NCBI GenBank assembly: GCA_947448695.1
Contig: CANFOL010000007.1
Coordinates: 26,051 to 90,050, forward strand
Length of the DNA stretch: 64,000 nt
Source: Burkholderiaceae bacterium
Lineage (GTDB): Bacteria > Pseudomonadota > Gammaproteobacteria > Burkholderiales > Burkholderiaceae
Reading direction: 5' to 3'
Part shown: positions 1-10,016 of the stretch, piece after piece
Layout of the letters: each line of letters starts with the position of its first letter
Numbering within the stretch: the first letter of the stretch is position 1
The notes under the pieces: generated by a model
Databases searched by the model: none
The model's input: only the letters and a program-made list of their open reading frames with translations
Told to the model about the DNA's origin: nothing
Position numbers and translations under genes: made by a program

Positions 1-1466
1 TTGCACTTTCGATTGCGGGTATAAAAATCACTGTGGCATTAGTGTTGATATTTTTTGTTGGACAAAAAATATTTAGCTCATGGTTTAGGTTAGTCGCAGG
101 CTTTCGATCCCAAGAGCTATTTATGTTGAATGTTTTTTTGATAGCAATTGGTATGTCAGCAATAACCTATTTTTTTGGGTTGTCGATGGCTTTAGGCGCT
201 TTTATGGCGGGCATGTTGATATCAGAGACGCCTTATCGATACCAGGTTGAAGAGGGAATTGCCTCATTTAGAGATATTTTATTAGGCCTATTTTTTATTA
301 CCGTGGGGATGATGGTAGACATCAATGCCCTTGTAAAGGAATTTCATCTAGTTTTATTTTTATTCTTCGCAGCTCTACTTTTTAAATTTATCATTATTGC
401 TGGTTTAGCAAGGCGCTTTGGATCTTCCTCGGGAGTGGCAATTCGAACAGGTATTTGTTTAACGCAGGCAGGTGAATTTGGCTTTGTATTAATTAATCAA
501 ATTGATCAATTAGATTGGATTGACCCTAGTTTGTCTCAAGCTGTTTTAGCCGCAATGTTATTGTCTATGTTAGTTGCGCCTCTATTAATTCAATATAGCA
601 ATACTATCGCACTACGCCTTTCAAAAAATGAATGGTTTAGTCAATCGGTGGATTTAACAAAAATTGTGTCTCAAAGCATCCAAAACGATCAACATGTCAT
701 TATTTGTGGATTTGGAGAGACTGGGCAACATGTGGCAACGATGTTAGAAAATGAAGGCATTAGTTACATCGCTTTAGACTCAGACCCAACACGTGTTCTC
801 CAAGCAAGTGAAGCGGGTAAATCAGTTGTTTATGGAGTCTCTCAAAGCTCGAACAATCTCATTGCTGCAGGGATTGTTCGTGCAAAAGCAATTGTGATCA
901 CTTTTCGATCTGTTCAAGAGTCAATTAAAGTGATACAAAAAATTGAAGAGTTGAATCCGGGTATTCCAATTTTAGCTCGAGCAAAAGATGATGCAGAAAT
1001 GAATAAATTAATTTTGGCAGGAGCAACACAAGTTATCCCTGAAAAAGCTGAGGGTAGTGTTATGTTAGCTGCACAAGTATTATCTTTAGCGGGGGTTCCT
1101 TTGCGCCGTGTTATGAGGCGTGTTAGTGAGGCAAGAGAAGATCGTTATGGAAAATTACGAGGATATTTTCCAAGTAATGATGAAGAGGGCGCTGATGATG
1201 TTGATGCCATTCGATTAAGTACTATTCATTTGAAATCTCAAATGAATGGAGTTAATAAAAACTTAGAGTGGATAGAAAGTCTTGGAGTAGTGGTACAAAA
1301 TGTTAGGCGAAAACTTGATGGAAATAAAGCATATAAAAAATTAGAACCTTCTTTAGAGTTACTTTTGGAGTCAGAAGATATTATTGTTTTGGCAGGCAAT
1401 ATTGAAACATTACATCAAGCTGAAAAATTAATTACAAAGACCATCAAACTTAAAGTAAAGGCTTGA
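1..1466 (+). CDS. Kef-type monovalent cation:proton antiporter (CPA2), 5'-partial
   Basis: This CDS enters from the left edge. The frame is open back to base 3, so the GTG at 33 used by the ORF track is an internal valine codon and the true start lies outside the window. About the first 200 visible residues are hydrophobic transmembrane segments of a Na+/H+ exchanger domain. They are followed by a cytoplasmic RCK/TrkA-N nucleotide-binding domain ([13 protein letters not shown], about residue 219) and a C-terminal TrkA-C-like domain ending at [13 protein letters not shown]. The family exchanges K+ or Na+ for protons across the inner membrane, gated by ligand binding to the RCK domain. No ancillary KefF/KefG gene is visible. 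Its last 17 bases overlap the end of convergent uvrA. Ion specificity cannot be told from this sequence. Confidence 0.9.
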   Translation, partial: ALSIAGIKITVALVLIFFVGQKIFSSWFRLVAGFRSQELFMLNVFLIAIGMSAITYFFGLSMALGAFMAGMLISETPYRYQVEEGIASFRDILLGLFFITVGMMVDINALVKEFHLVLFLFFAALLFKFIIIAGLARRFGSSSGVAIRTGICLTQAGEFGFVLINQIDQLDWIDPSLSQAVLAAMLLSMLVAPLLIQYSNTIALRLSKNEWFSQSVDLTKIVSQSIQNDQHVIICGFGETGQHVATMLENEGISYIALDSDPTRVLQASEAGKSVVYGVSQSSNNLIAAGIVRAKAIVITFRSVQESIKVIQKIEELNPGIPILARAKDDAEMNKLILAGATQVIPEKAEGSVMLAAQVLSLAGVPLRRVMRRVSEAREDRYGKLRGYFPSNDEEGADDVDAIRLSTIHLKSQMNGVNKNLEWIESLGVVVQNVRRKLDGNKAYKKLEPSLELLLESEDIIVLAGNIETLHQAEKLITKTIKLKVKA

Positions 1467-4305
1467 GATATTTCCCTGTATAACTTCCTTTAACCTTGAC
1501 AACAACTTCTGGGCTACCTTCGGCGATGATTAGACCGCCCCCAGAACCGCCTTCAGGCCCCATATCAATGATCCAATCAGCAGTTTTAATAACATCGAGA
1601 TTATGTTCAATAATCAAGATGGTATTACCTTGCTCTCGTAAAGAAAAAATAACTTCTAGCAGTAATTGAATATCTTGAAAATGTAGCCCTGTAGTTGGCT
1701 CATCCAGAATATATAAAGTTCTACCAGTATCCCGCTTAGACAGTTCTAATGAAAGTTTTACTCGTTGCGCTTCACCACCAGAAAGAGTTGTAGCACTTTG
1801 CCCTAGTTTGACATATCCCAAACCTACATCTAATAAAGTTTTTAATTTACGCTTGACTACCGGGACGGCTTCAAAGAATTCAAAAGCTTGTTCAATGGTC
1901 ATTGATAAAACTTCGTGAATATTTTTGCCCTTATAGCGTACATCCAGAGTTTCGCGGTTATAGCGTTTTCCATGGCAGACGTCACAAGGAACATAGACAT
2001 CGGGTAAAAAATGCATTTCTACCTTAATTACGCCATCACCTTCACAGGTCTCACACCGACCACCTTTAACATTAAAAGAAAATCTACCTACTTCATAACC
2101 TCGTTCACGTGATGCAGGAACACCAGCAAAAAGCTCACGGATTGGCGTAAATAGTCCAGTATAGGTAGCAGGGTTAGAGCGTGGCGTTCTACCGATTGGG
2201 GATTGGTCTACGCTAATAATTTTATCGAAATGCTCAAGACCATCAATCTCTGTATAAGGCGCAGGTTCTGCAATTGATCCATATAAATGTTTCGCCACCA
2301 CATGGTGCAGAGTGTCATTAATGAGAGTAGATTTACCAGATCCAGATACACCGGTAATGCAAGTCAGAAGACCTACAGGAATTTTAGCAGTTACTTCTTT
2401 TAGATTGTTTCCAGTTGCACCATGGATAGTAATCCATCGATCACTTGGTTTTCTTCTTGCGGCGGGAATCGATATTTTTTTCTTACCACTCAAATATTGA
2501 CCCGTTAAAGAGGCTTCATTTTTTTCGATTTCTGCAGGCGCCCCTATAGCGACGACTTTTCCACCATGCACTCCAGCACCAGGTCCTATGTCTATCACGT
2601 AATCAGACGAGCGGATCATATCTTCATCATGCTCGACAACCAGAACGGAGTTGCCTAAGTCACGTAGGTGAACTAATGTTTTAATGAGACGATCATTATC
2701 ACGTTGATGAAGTCCAATGGAAGGTTCATCTAGAACATACATTACGCCTGTAAGACCAGAGCCGATTTGTGAAGCCAAGCGAATGCGTTGTGCTTCTCCA
2801 CCTGATAGGGTGTCAGCACTTCGATCTAAAGATAAATAATTTAGGCCCACATCGTTTAAAAACTTCAGTCGAGCAGAAATTTCTTTAATGATTCTGTCGG
2901 CAATTTCCCGTTTAGCACCTTTTAACTCAAGAGAAGAAAAGTAAGTGTAAGCTTCTTTAAGAGGCAGATTACTGACTTCAAAAATTGCTCTACTTTGTTC
3001 GCCTTCGCCAACTTTTACAAATCTTGCTTCCTTACGAAGTCGACTACCTTCACATTCAGGGCATATTTGTATATTTTGATAACGTGCTAACTCTTCTTTG
3101 ACTGCAATCGAATCAGTTTCGCGATAACGTCGTTCAAAATTAGAAATAATGCCTTCAAAGGCGTGAGGCTTAGAAACAGCAACACCTTTTTCATTGAGGT
3201 ACTCAAATGGTATTTTTGTTTGACCAGAGCCATGCAAAATTAAATCTTGAGCCTTTTTACTTAATGAATCAAAAGGTTTTTCTAAGTCAAATTTGGCATA
3301 GTCAGCTAAGTTTTGCAACATTCTAAAATAAAACTGATTGCGACGATCCCAACCTTTAATTGCGCCTGAGGCCATTGAAAGCTCTGGGTGTGCAACGATT
3401 CTTTTGGGGTCAAAGAAAGATACATGGCCTAAACCATCACAACTAGGGCAAGCCCCCATCGGATTATTAAAAGAAAATAATCTAGGCTCTAATTCTTGTA
3501 GGGCAAATGAGCAAACTGGGCAGGCAAATTTATGTGAAAACAAAAATTCTTCCTCGGTATCCATATTGACAGCCAATACTCGACCATCCGCCAAGCGAAG
3601 AGCTGTTTCAAGCGATTCCGCCAACCGCTGTTTAACATCTTGTTTTACTTTGATTCGGTCAACAACGACTTCAATGGAGTGCTTATCATTTTTTTTAAGA
3701 GTTGGGAGCTGATCTACTTCATGAACCACAGGCTTGGCAATATGGGTTGTACCACCACCACTTCGGATTCTAAATCTAACAAAACCCTGGGATTGTAAAT
3801 CCTCAAATAAATCCGTAAACTCGCCTTTGCGATTGCTCACTACCGGAGCTAGGATCATTAATTTCGTATCCTCTGGCATGGCTAAAATATGGTCCACCAT
3901 CTGCGAGATACTTTGTGCCTCTAGAGGCAAGTGATGCTCAGGGCAATGGGGTGTTCCTGCTCTTGCAAATAACAGTCTTAAATAATCATGTATTTCAGTA
4001 ACCGTACCAACGGTTGACCTTGGATTATGGCTAGTCGCCTTTTGCTCGATAGAAATAGCTGGGGATAAACCTTCAATAGAATCAACGTCTGGTTTATCCA
4101 TCAGTTGAAGAAATTGTCTAGCGTAAGCTGAAAGTGACTCAACATATCGACGTTGTCCCTCAGCATAAAGGGTATCAAACGCCAAAGAACTCTTTCCAGA
4201 TCCAGATAAACCAGTAATCACAACTAATTGGTTTCTAGGTATGTCTAGATTGATGTTTTTTAGATTGTGGGTGCGAGCACCGCGGATTTGTATAGTATCG
4301 TTCAT
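1450..4305 (-). CDS. uvrA: Excinuclease ABC subunit UvrA
   Basis: UvrA is the damage-recognition ATPase of nucleotide excision repair; it loads UvrB onto lesions. The 951-residue length is normal. Both ABC modules are complete: Walker [11 protein letters not shown] near residue 32 and [10 protein letters not shown] near 650, signatures [12 protein letters not shown] and [12 protein letters not shown], and Walker [11 protein letters not shown] and [10 protein letters not shown]. Two Cys4 zinc modules are present, one around CPVCSF...CPSCDGLG and one around CETCEGDG...CDVCHGK. It is transcribed divergently from the MFS gene with only 36 bp between start codons. I looked there for a CTGT-N8-ACAG type SOS box and found none, so LexA control is not evident. 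Confidence 0.98.
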   Translation of the reverse strand: MNDTIQIRGARTHNLKNINLDIPRNQLVVITGLSGSGKSSLAFDTLYAEGQRRYVESLSAYARQFLQLMDKPDVDSIEGLSPAISIEQKATSHNPRSTVGTVTEIHDYLRLLFARAGTPHCPEHHLPLEAQSISQMVDHILAMPEDTKLMILAPVVSNRKGEFTDLFEDLQSQGFVRFRIRSGGGTTHIAKPVVHEVDQLPTLKKNDKHSIEVVVDRIKVKQDVKQRLAESLETALRLADGRVLAVNMDTEEEFLFSHKFACPVCSFALQELEPRLFSFNNPMGACPSCDGLGHVSFFDPKRIVAHPELSMASGAIKGWDRRNQFYFRMLQNLADYAKFDLEKPFDSLSKKAQDLILHGSGQTKIPFEYLNEKGVAVSKPHAFEGIISNFERRYRETDSIAVKEELARYQNIQICPECEGSRLRKEARFVKVGEGEQSRAIFEVSNLPLKEAYTYFSSLELKGAKREIADRIIKEISARLKFLNDVGLNYLSLDRSADTLSGGEAQRIRLASQIGSGLTGVMYVLDEPSIGLHQRDNDRLIKTLVHLRDLGNSVLVVEHDEDMIRSSDYVIDIGPGAGVHGGKVVAIGAPAEIEKNEASLTGQYLSGKKKISIPAARRKPSDRWITIHGATGNNLKEVTAKIPVGLLTCITGVSGSGKSTLINDTLHHVVAKHLYGSIAEPAPYTEIDGLEHFDKIISVDQSPIGRTPRSNPATYTGLFTPIRELFAGVPASRERGYEVGRFSFNVKGGRCETCEGDGVIKVEMHFLPDVYVPCDVCHGKRYNRETLDVRYKGKNIHEVLSMTIEQAFEFFEAVPVVKRKLKTLLDVGLGYVKLGQSATTLSGGEAQRVKLSLELSKRDTGRTLYILDEPTTGLHFQDIQLLLEVIFSLREQGNTILIIEHNLDVIKTADWIIDMGPEGGSGGGLIIAEGSPEVVVKVKGSYTGKYLKPLL

Positions 4306-4341
4306 AATTATTAGCTCAACTCATTAATATAGTCTTTTCTT

Positions 4342-5541
4342 ATGAATTCGTCAGAACTACGCGCATCTTTATCTTTATCAGGCATTTTTGCCCTGAGAAT
4401 GCTAGGGTTATTCTTAATCTTACCGATTTTTAGTTTGCATGCCCATGGCTTGCCAAATGGAGATAATGCCCTTTTAGTGGGTACAACTATCGGTATATAT
4501 GGCATCGTACAAGCCTTCTTTCATATTCCCTTGGGCATTCTTTCAGACCGAGTGGGGCGCAGAATGGTGGTTATGGGGGGGTTAGGTTTATTCGTTTTAG
4601 GAGCGATTATTGCCGCCTCACACGACGATTTATATTGGATTTTGGTTGGTCGGGCCATTCAGGGGGCGGGAGCAATCTCTGCAGCAATTACTGCTTGGGT
4701 TGCAGATTTGACTAGAGAAGAAATTAGAACTCGTGCGATGGCGCTAATTGGGGGTAGTATTGCGATTAGTTTTGCGATATCGATCGTAATTGCCGCGCCT
4801 TTGTATCAATCTTTGGGTATGCCTGGCATTTTTTGGATGATGGCTCTATTGGGTGTTTTTGCCATCTTGGTGGCATGGAAAGTTGTACCAAGCGCCCCGC
4901 TCACGTTCGCACCGCAGCCAGTTGGAACAACATCTAATTTAAGTCGCTTTATGAAGGTGCTAAAAGACCCTGAACTTTTCCGATTAAATATTGGCGTTTT
5001 AATTTTGCATGCTTCGCAAGTAGCGCTATTTTTAGTTATTCCTAGTATGTTAGTTAACAATGAGTTAGCTTCAAGTGCACATTGGAAAGTTTACTTATCA
5101 GTTTTAGTCGCTTCTCTATTTGTTATGGCGCCGATGTTAATGCGCGCAGAAAAAAAGAATCGGTTGGCGTTTCTTCTGAAAGTGTCTGTTGTTTTTATGT
5201 TATTAGCTCAAACCTATTTTGGTGTCATCATTTTCGGAAACTACCAAAATATTTGGACAATCAGTTTTGGATTATTTTTATTTTTTATTGGGTTTAATTT
5301 ATTAGAGTCACTACAGCCTTCTTTAGTTTCTAGATTTGCTGGGGATAACCGTGGTGCAGGCCTTGGGATTTATAACACCACGATGTCTATTGGATTGTTT
5401 TTAGGAGGAATTTTAGGCGGCGCTATTTATGGGAATTTTGGAAGTCTGGCCATCTTTGAAATTGATGCTGTTTTGCTGCTTGTGTGGCTTATAATTGCGG
5501 CGAAGATGTCAGAACTGCCTCCCAAAGTAAAAATGCAATAA
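4342..5541 (+). CDS. MFS transporter, 12-TM permease
   Basis: A 399-residue major facilitator protein that is hydrophobic throughout, with about twelve predicted membrane spans. The loop between helices 2 and 3 carries the MFS signature (GILSDRVGRRMVVMGG), and a weaker equivalent lies in the second half. The substrate is not inferable. It sits between divergent uvrA and downstream ssb, an arrangement I recall from other betaproteobacteria, where this gene is annotated simply as an MFS transporter. The start at 4342 is the only upstream Met before the first membrane helix. ssb has its own candidate promoter in the gap that follows. Confidence 0.88.
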   Translation: MNSSELRASLSLSGIFALRMLGLFLILPIFSLHAHGLPNGDNALLVGTTIGIYGIVQAFFHIPLGILSDRVGRRMVVMGGLGLFVLGAIIAASHDDLYWILVGRAIQGAGAISAAITAWVADLTREEIRTRAMALIGGSIAISFAISIVIAAPLYQSLGMPGIFWMMALLGVFAILVAWKVVPSAPLTFAPQPVGTTSNLSRFMKVLKDPELFRLNIGVLILHASQVALFLVIPSMLVNNELASSAHWKVYLSVLVASLFVMAPMLMRAEKKNRLAFLLKVSVVFMLLAQTYFGVIIFGNYQNIWTISFGLFLFFIGFNLLESLQPSLVSRFAGDNRGAGLGIYNTTMSIGLFLGGILGGAIYGNFGSLAIFEIDAVLLLVWLIIAAKMSELPPKVKMQ

Positions 5542-5559
5542 ATAAGGAGCTAGGGGTCT

Positions 5560-5587
5560 TTGTACTATGTCTAGTAAGAGATACAAT
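5560..5587 (+). promoter_or_regulatory. Candidate sigma70 promoter of ssb
   Basis: TTGTAC and TACAAT are separated by 16 bp in the 90-bp gap between the MFS gene and ssb. The -10 ends about 45 bases before the ssb ATG, which is preceded by a GGGAG ribosome-binding site. Matches are four of six at the -35 and five of six at the -10. No transcription data support it. Confidence 0.5.
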
Positions 5588-5631
5588 GTTTTGATAGGTA
5601 AGTTTGATATCAATTAATTCGGGAGAGTGTT

Positions 5632-6078
5632 ATGGCGTCAGTAAATAAAGTAATTATTGTTGGAAATGTTGGAAGAGATCCAGAGACTCGTGTTCTGCCG
5701 AGTGGTGACGCGCTTACAAATATTTCTGTAGCAACCTCTGACCGTTATAAAGACAAAGCCACAGGTGAGATGAAAGAAACAACTGAGTGGCATCGCATTA
5801 CCTTTTTTGGAAAACTCGCAGAAATCGCTGGGCAGTACTTAAAAAAAGGTTCACAAGTTTATGTTGAAGGCAAACTACGAACAAGAAAATATACAGATCA
5901 AGCCGGTGTCGAAAAATACTCTACCGAAATAGTGGCCGATTCAATGCAAATGTTAGGTGGAAAAATGAGTGAAACTGGCGGAGGCGCTTCTGCACCAAGC
6001 TATTCAAAAGAAAGACCTGAAATTTCTAATACGGCTAGTTCAAGTCTTGGCCAAATGGATGACGATATTCCGTTTTGA
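5632..6078 (+). CDS. ssb: Single-stranded DNA-binding protein
   Basis: SSB coats single-stranded DNA in replication, recombination and repair as a homotetramer. The N-terminal 110 residues form the OB fold, beginning [17 protein letters not shown] as in proteobacterial SSBs. A short Gly/Ser-rich linker follows, ending in the acidic tip DDDIPF that recruits partner proteins. At 148 residues it is slightly shorter than the E. coli protein (178), the difference being in the linker. A GGGAG ribosome-binding site precedes the ATG. A strong hairpin terminator follows. Confidence 0.97.
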   Translation: MASVNKVIIVGNVGRDPETRVLPSGDALTNISVATSDRYKDKATGEMKETTEWHRITFFGKLAEIAGQYLKKGSQVYVEGKLRTRKYTDQAGVEKYSTEIVADSMQMLGGKMSETGGGASAPSYSKERPEISNTASSSLGQMDDDIPF

Positions 6079-6097
6079 AAAATGCGGTCATGAATCT

Positions 6098-6133
6098 AAA
6101 GGCTTGCTATTGCCTAGCAAGCCTTTTATTTTT
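6098..6133 (+). terminator. Intrinsic terminator shared by ssb and queF
   Basis: An 11-bp perfect stem (AAAGGCTTGCT / AGCAAGCCTTT) with a 7-nt loop is followed by TATTTTT on the + strand, a good rho-independent terminator for ssb. The right half lies inside the last codons of queF on the other strand. The reverse strand has only a short T run, so termination of queF from the same hairpin would be weaker. Confidence 0.8.
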
Positions 6134-6958
6134 GGGCCATGGGGTATTAAAATCTGTACGAAAAGGATTAATATCTAGACCACCGCGGCGCGTGTATCTA
6201 GCATAAACCGTGAGTTTCACGGTTTTACAATTTGCTTTGATATCACAAAATATTTTTTCCACACAGTGCTCATGAAACTCTTGATGATTGCGATAAGAAA
6301 CAATGTAGCGCAATAAATTTTCTTGATTAATTGCCGGTCCCGTATAAGAAATAAAGATGCTAGCCCAATCAGGTTGACCAGTTACCGGACAATTACTTCT
6401 TAATAAATTAGAAAAAAGAGTTTCTTCAATCGGTGCCGAACTCGAATCAGAACTTAACCAGTTTGGATTTGGCAAATCTTGCGGATCAATTTGTAGGTCT
6501 AGTCGATCAAGTAATGTGCCCTCAGTTTGATCGAAAGAAAGCTTGGACCATTCCCCTGGATTAAGAACAGTAATGGAGACTTTACTTTGACAACATGCTG
6601 ATAAGTCCTGAGAGATTCTTGATTGAACTTCTTCTGGGCTAAAAAAACGCTCGTAATTCAGGCTATTTAAATAAAGCTTCAGAGATTTTGACTCAATCAT
6701 GAAAGGAGAATCAAAGGGGATTTCAATTTGAGCAATAGCGACTTCGGGCTTTCCTTTAGGACCTAGCCAAGATAATTCATAGGCATTCCAAATATCGACA
6801 CCCATAAAAGGTAAGGTATTGCCATATTGAAGTAAAGCCCGATGCGCACTTCGAGGAATTGGGAAGAGTAGCTCTGGACTATATTTATCAGGGTTGGCGC
6901 TGGTTTTACCTAGAGGGGCAGCGGATAAATGACCTGTTTGGACTAATTGATCTGTCAT
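6107..6958 (-). CDS. queF: NADPH-dependent 7-cyano-7-deazaguanine reductase QueF
   Basis: QueF reduces preQ0 to preQ1 with two NADPH, late in queuosine synthesis for tRNA wobble position 34. It is the long bimodular type (283 residues, E. coli 282). The QueF family motif ESKSLKLYLNSLN lies in the N-terminal half. The catalytic cysteine lies in SNCPVTGQPDW, with the aspartate of QPDW seven residues on, matching the E. coli Cys190/Asp197 pair. The His-Glu pair is seen in QEFHEHCVE. Its ATG overlaps the stop of the upstream nucleotidase gene (ATGA), so the two are translationally coupled. No other queuosine gene is in the window. Confidence 0.96.
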   Translation of the reverse strand: MTDQLVQTGHLSAAPLGKTSANPDKYSPELLFPIPRSAHRALLQYGNTLPFMGVDIWNAYELSWLGPKGKPEVAIAQIEIPFDSPFMIESKSLKLYLNSLNYERFFSPEEVQSRISQDLSACCQSKVSITVLNPGEWSKLSFDQTEGTLLDRLDLQIDPQDLPNPNWLSSDSSSAPIEETLFSNLLRSNCPVTGQPDWASIFISYTGPAINQENLLRYIVSYRNHQEFHEHCVEKIFCDIKANCKTVKLTVYARYTRRGGLDINPFRTDFNTPWPKNKRLARQ

Positions 6959-7869
6959 ACCTGACCGCCGGGCTTATTGGTAATGCCTGAAATCACCTGA
7001 CCTGTAGGCGCAACCTCAGCTGCTGCTTCACAGTGACCGGTTTGATCATCAAAGAAAAAATCAGGCGCAAATTCTCTTAAAAAATCAGACTTATTTAAAC
7101 CGCCAAGAAACATGGCTTCATCAATGTCTACTCCCCAACTCATGAGTGTTCGGATAGCTCTTTCGTGAGCAGGAGCAGATCTTGCTGTAACGAGAGCTGT
7201 TCGAATGCGCATTGCTGAGTCTGGGCTAGAGTTTTGTAATTGGTGCAGAGCTTCTAATAGAGGTTTAAATGGACCTGGGGGAAGTGGTGTTTTCGCTAAA
7301 TGAGTTTCATGCTTAACAAATGCATCTAAACCTTTTGATTGAAATATTCTTTCAGACTCATCCGAAAATAATACAGCGTCGCCATCGAATGCAATTCGGA
7401 TTTCTTGCGGATTGGATTCTGCAATTTTAACTGATTGGGGATAAACCAGGGCGGCAGGAAAGCCAGCAAGAATCGTTTCCCTGACATCATTTTCATTAGC
7501 GGACAGAAATAAATTAGCATGCAGCGATCTTAAGTAATGGTAGGGTGGGCGGCCGCGAGTAAACACGCCACGCTCTAGTTTTAGACCTGCATGCTCTGCC
7601 GATCTAAATACACGTAAACCACTAACTGGATCATTTCTTGAAAGAATCACTACTTCGACTCGGGCAACATGCTCAGTATTAAATTGTAATAATTTTTTTA
7701 CTAACGGAAATGCTACTCCAGCTTTGGCGGGAATGGCTAGACGCTCTTGTTGGACACGCATGTACGCGCTATCATTTGTGGCCTCAAAAACGCGATTTTC
7801 TTCTTCGAAATCGAATAAGGCCCTTGAGGAAATCGCGACGACGAGCTTGCCGGACAATGAAAAACTCAT
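6955..7869 (-). CDS. Cytosolic 5'-nucleotidase family protein
   Basis: A 304-residue protein resembling the 5'-nucleotidase family related to eukaryotic cytosolic nucleotidase 1 (PF06189). Members dephosphorylate nucleoside monophosphates with a HAD-like fold. Supporting patches are IRIAFDGDAVLFSDESERIF, which provides the DxD-like acidic motif in mid-protein, and a C-terminal acidic segment around DFFFDDQTGHCE. It lies between ilvA (gap of 3 nt) and queF (ATGA overlap), apparently one - strand operon. A link to queuosine salvage is possible but not shown. Family assignment is from memory of the sequence pattern, not a search. Confidence 0.8.
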   Translation of the reverse strand: MSFSLSGKLVVAISSRALFDFEEENRVFEATNDSAYMRVQQERLAIPAKAGVAFPLVKKLLQFNTEHVARVEVVILSRNDPVSGLRVFRSAEHAGLKLERGVFTRGRPPYHYLRSLHANLFLSANENDVRETILAGFPAALVYPQSVKIAESNPQEIRIAFDGDAVLFSDESERIFQSKGLDAFVKHETHLAKTPLPPGPFKPLLEALHQLQNSSPDSAMRIRTALVTARSAPAHERAIRTLMSWGVDIDEAMFLGGLNKSDFLREFAPDFFFDDQTGHCEAAAEVAPTGQVISGITNKPGGQV

Positions 7870-7872
7870 AAA

Positions 7873-9393
7873 TTATTTTAAAAAGAGTTGATAAGCTGGG
7901 TGCTCGCTTTCATCCCAGTAACGATAGCCCGTACCCTTCAGAAAATCTTTAAATTCTTTATTATTTTTTTGGGGCACTTGCAGCCCTACCAAAATTTTTC
8001 CATAATCGGCGCCATGATTACGATAATGAAAAAGGCTAATATTCCAATAGGGGGACATGGCATTTAAAAAATTCATCAACGCCCCTGGGCGCTCAGGAAA
8101 TTCAAAGCGGTAGAGTAACTCATTTTCTGCCAAGGTAGATCGTCCGCCTACCATATGACGCAAATGGGATTTAGCTAACTCATCGGCTGTTAAGTCAATC
8201 GTATCAAAACCAGATTTGATAAACTCTTTGGCAATATGGGCACTATCCCCATGTTTCTGGGTAGAGATACCAATAAAAATATAGGCTTTTTTGGCATCAG
8301 AAATACGGTAGTTAAATTCAGTGACATTTCGTGTCCCGATCAAGGAACAAAAACGTTTAAAAGAGCCCCTTTCCTCCGGGATTGTGATTGCAAATACCGC
8401 TTCTTTTGATTCACCAACGTCAGCTCTTTCCGCCACAAATCTTAAGCGACTAAAATTCATATTAGCACCACAAGCAATGCTAATAAATGTTTTGCCCGTG
8501 CATTTTTTTTGGGCAACATATGCTTTTAGGCCTGCAATTGAGAGTGCTCCAGCTGGCTCTAGGATACTTCTTGTATCAGTAAATACATCATTAATTGCCG
8601 CGCAGATTGCATCGGTATCGACAGTAATGATTTCGTCTACAACTTTCTGGCAAATTTTAAATGTTTCTTTACCAACCAATTTCACGGCAGTACCATCGGA
8701 GAAGAGCCCCACTTCTTTTAGCGCAATCCGCTTACCCGCATCAATTGAGCGTTTCATTGCATCGGAATCTACTGTTTGAACTCCGATAATTTTAATTTCA
8801 GGACGAATAGCTTTGATGTAAGAGCCAATACCAGCAATGAGACCACCACCACCTATGGCCACAAAAATTGCTTCAATTGGACCTTGATGTTGACGCAGAA
8901 TTTCCATGGCAATAGTGCCTTGACCTGCAATGACGTCTGGATCATCAAACGGGTGCACGAAGGTAAGGTGATTTTTCTTTTCTATTTGCAGAGCGTAATC
9001 ATATGCATCGTTATAGGAGTCACCAAAAAGAACAACCTTAACCCATTTTCCACCGCGTTCTTTTACAGCGTCAATCTTTACCTGTGGTGTGGTAATTGGC
9101 ATCACAATCGTGGCAAGACATTCTAGCTTGGCTGCGCCCATGGCTACGCCTTGAGCATGGTTACCTGCAGAAGCTGCAATGACCCCTTTTGCTAGTTGAG
9201 ACTTGCTGAGGTGGGCCATTTTGTTATAAGCCCCACGTAACTTAAAAGAAAATACGGGTTGGTTATCTTCGCGTTTTAAAAGAATATGGTTGTTTAGGCG
9301 TTTAGATAAGTGCTGAGCATGCTCAAGTTCAGTTTCTCGGGCAACATCATAGACTTTGGCGTTTAAAATTTTTCGTAAATAGTCGTTTTGCAT
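7873..9393 (-). CDS. ilvA: Threonine ammonia-lyase, biosynthetic
   Basis: IlvA converts threonine to 2-oxobutanoate and ammonia, the first committed step to isoleucine. It is a PLP enzyme of fold type II. The Schiff-base lysine is in FSFKLRGAYNKM near residue 52, and the glycine-rich phosphate loop is AIGGGGLIAGIG. At 506 residues it is the long form, with two ACT-like regulatory domains after about residue 330. This marks the isoleucine-inhibited biosynthetic enzyme rather than catabolic TdcB. It heads the ilvA-nucleotidase-queF run and is divergent from the YqaA-like gene, 36 bp away. Confidence 0.96.
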   Translation of the reverse strand: MQNDYLRKILNAKVYDVARETELEHAQHLSKRLNNHILLKREDNQPVFSFKLRGAYNKMAHLSKSQLAKGVIAASAGNHAQGVAMGAAKLECLATIVMPITTPQVKIDAVKERGGKWVKVVLFGDSYNDAYDYALQIEKKNHLTFVHPFDDPDVIAGQGTIAMEILRQHQGPIEAIFVAIGGGGLIAGIGSYIKAIRPEIKIIGVQTVDSDAMKRSIDAGKRIALKEVGLFSDGTAVKLVGKETFKICQKVVDEIITVDTDAICAAINDVFTDTRSILEPAGALSIAGLKAYVAQKKCTGKTFISIACGANMNFSRLRFVAERADVGESKEAVFAITIPEERGSFKRFCSLIGTRNVTEFNYRISDAKKAYIFIGISTQKHGDSAHIAKEFIKSGFDTIDLTADELAKSHLRHMVGGRSTLAENELLYRFEFPERPGALMNFLNAMSPYWNISLFHYRNHGADYGKILVGLQVPQKNNKEFKDFLKGTGYRYWDESEHPAYQLFLK

Positions 9394-9429
9394 AGTCAGA
9401 AGATTATCATAGAGCGACTAGAATAACTT

Positions 9430-9924
9430 ATGGAATCCTCAATACAAGCCTTTTTTCAGGCAATTTCAGTACCCTGGGTGGGTTTAACATCCGTTGGGGT
9501 AATGTCTTTTTTAGCAGCCACTTTGCTACCATTTAGCTCTGAAGCCGTGTTTTTTGCTTACTTAGTTAATTTCCCAGATGATGTTTGGCCTTTAATTACA
9601 GTAGCTAGCCTTGGAAACGTATTAGGAGGGGTGGTCAATTGGTATATTGGCTATTTTGCAAAAAACGCCACCGACTCCCTTCATTCTTCAAAAAGCCAGT
9701 CGGCAGCTAAATTAACCGCTTACCTTCGTCAATTCGGCTCAAAAAGCTTACTTTTTTCATGGGTACCTATCATTGGAGATCCCTTAACCGTTTTTGCAGG
9801 ATGGTCAAAATTACCTTTTTGGCCTTGTTTTATTTATATGACAATTGGAAAAATCTTAAGATACATGTTTGTAGCCATTGCATACTTAATTAGTAACAAT
9901 TCCTTAAGTACCTTTTTTACGTAA
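9430..9924 (+). CDS. YqaA-family (DedA/VTT-like) inner-membrane protein
   Basis: A 164-residue membrane protein with four to five hydrophobic segments. The pattern is that of the SNARE-associated/VTT family in its short YqaA form: LLPFSSEAVFFAYLV near the N-terminus, SLGNVLGGVVNWYIGY in the middle and SWVPIIGDPLTVFAGW towards the end. Larger DedA relatives are implicated in lipid-carrier flipping and proton-motive-force homeostasis. The role of YqaA itself is unknown. It stands alone, divergent from ilvA. Confidence 0.82.
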   Translation: MESSIQAFFQAISVPWVGLTSVGVMSFLAATLLPFSSEAVFFAYLVNFPDDVWPLITVASLGNVLGGVVNWYIGYFAKNATDSLHSSKSQSAAKLTAYLRQFGSKSLLFSWVPIIGDPLTVFAGWSKLPFWPCFIYMTIGKILRYMFVAIAYLISNNSLSTFFT

Positions 9925-9953
9925 AAACGATAAAAATCCTCTATTGAGAAAAA

Positions 9954-9977
9954 TTAGCAAAGAATTTAGCAAAGAAT
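9954..9977. repeat. Perfect 12-bp tandem duplication
   Basis: TTAGCAAAGAAT occurs twice head to tail with no mismatch in the 92-bp gap upstream of the large FAD/Fe-S oxidoreductase. It could be slippage or a tandem binding site placed 40-60 bases before the start codon. Nothing else in the gap is distinctive. Confidence 0.8.
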
Positions 9978-10016
9978 TGCACCCTCAATTAGAATAGTCT
10001 TTTAGGTGAAAACACG

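Noticed and set aside
33-35. GTG at 33 as start of the antiporter gene
   Set aside because: The frame is open to base 3 and the family needs more N-terminal membrane helices, so the CDS begins outside the window.
3338-3712. 124-residue ORF opposite uvrA
   Set aside because: Antisense shadow of a fully conserved gene, with no recognisable domain.
4306-4341. Possible SOS box between uvrA and the MFS gene
   Set aside because: No CTGT-N8-ACAG or close variant is present here or before ssb, so LexA control is not claimed.
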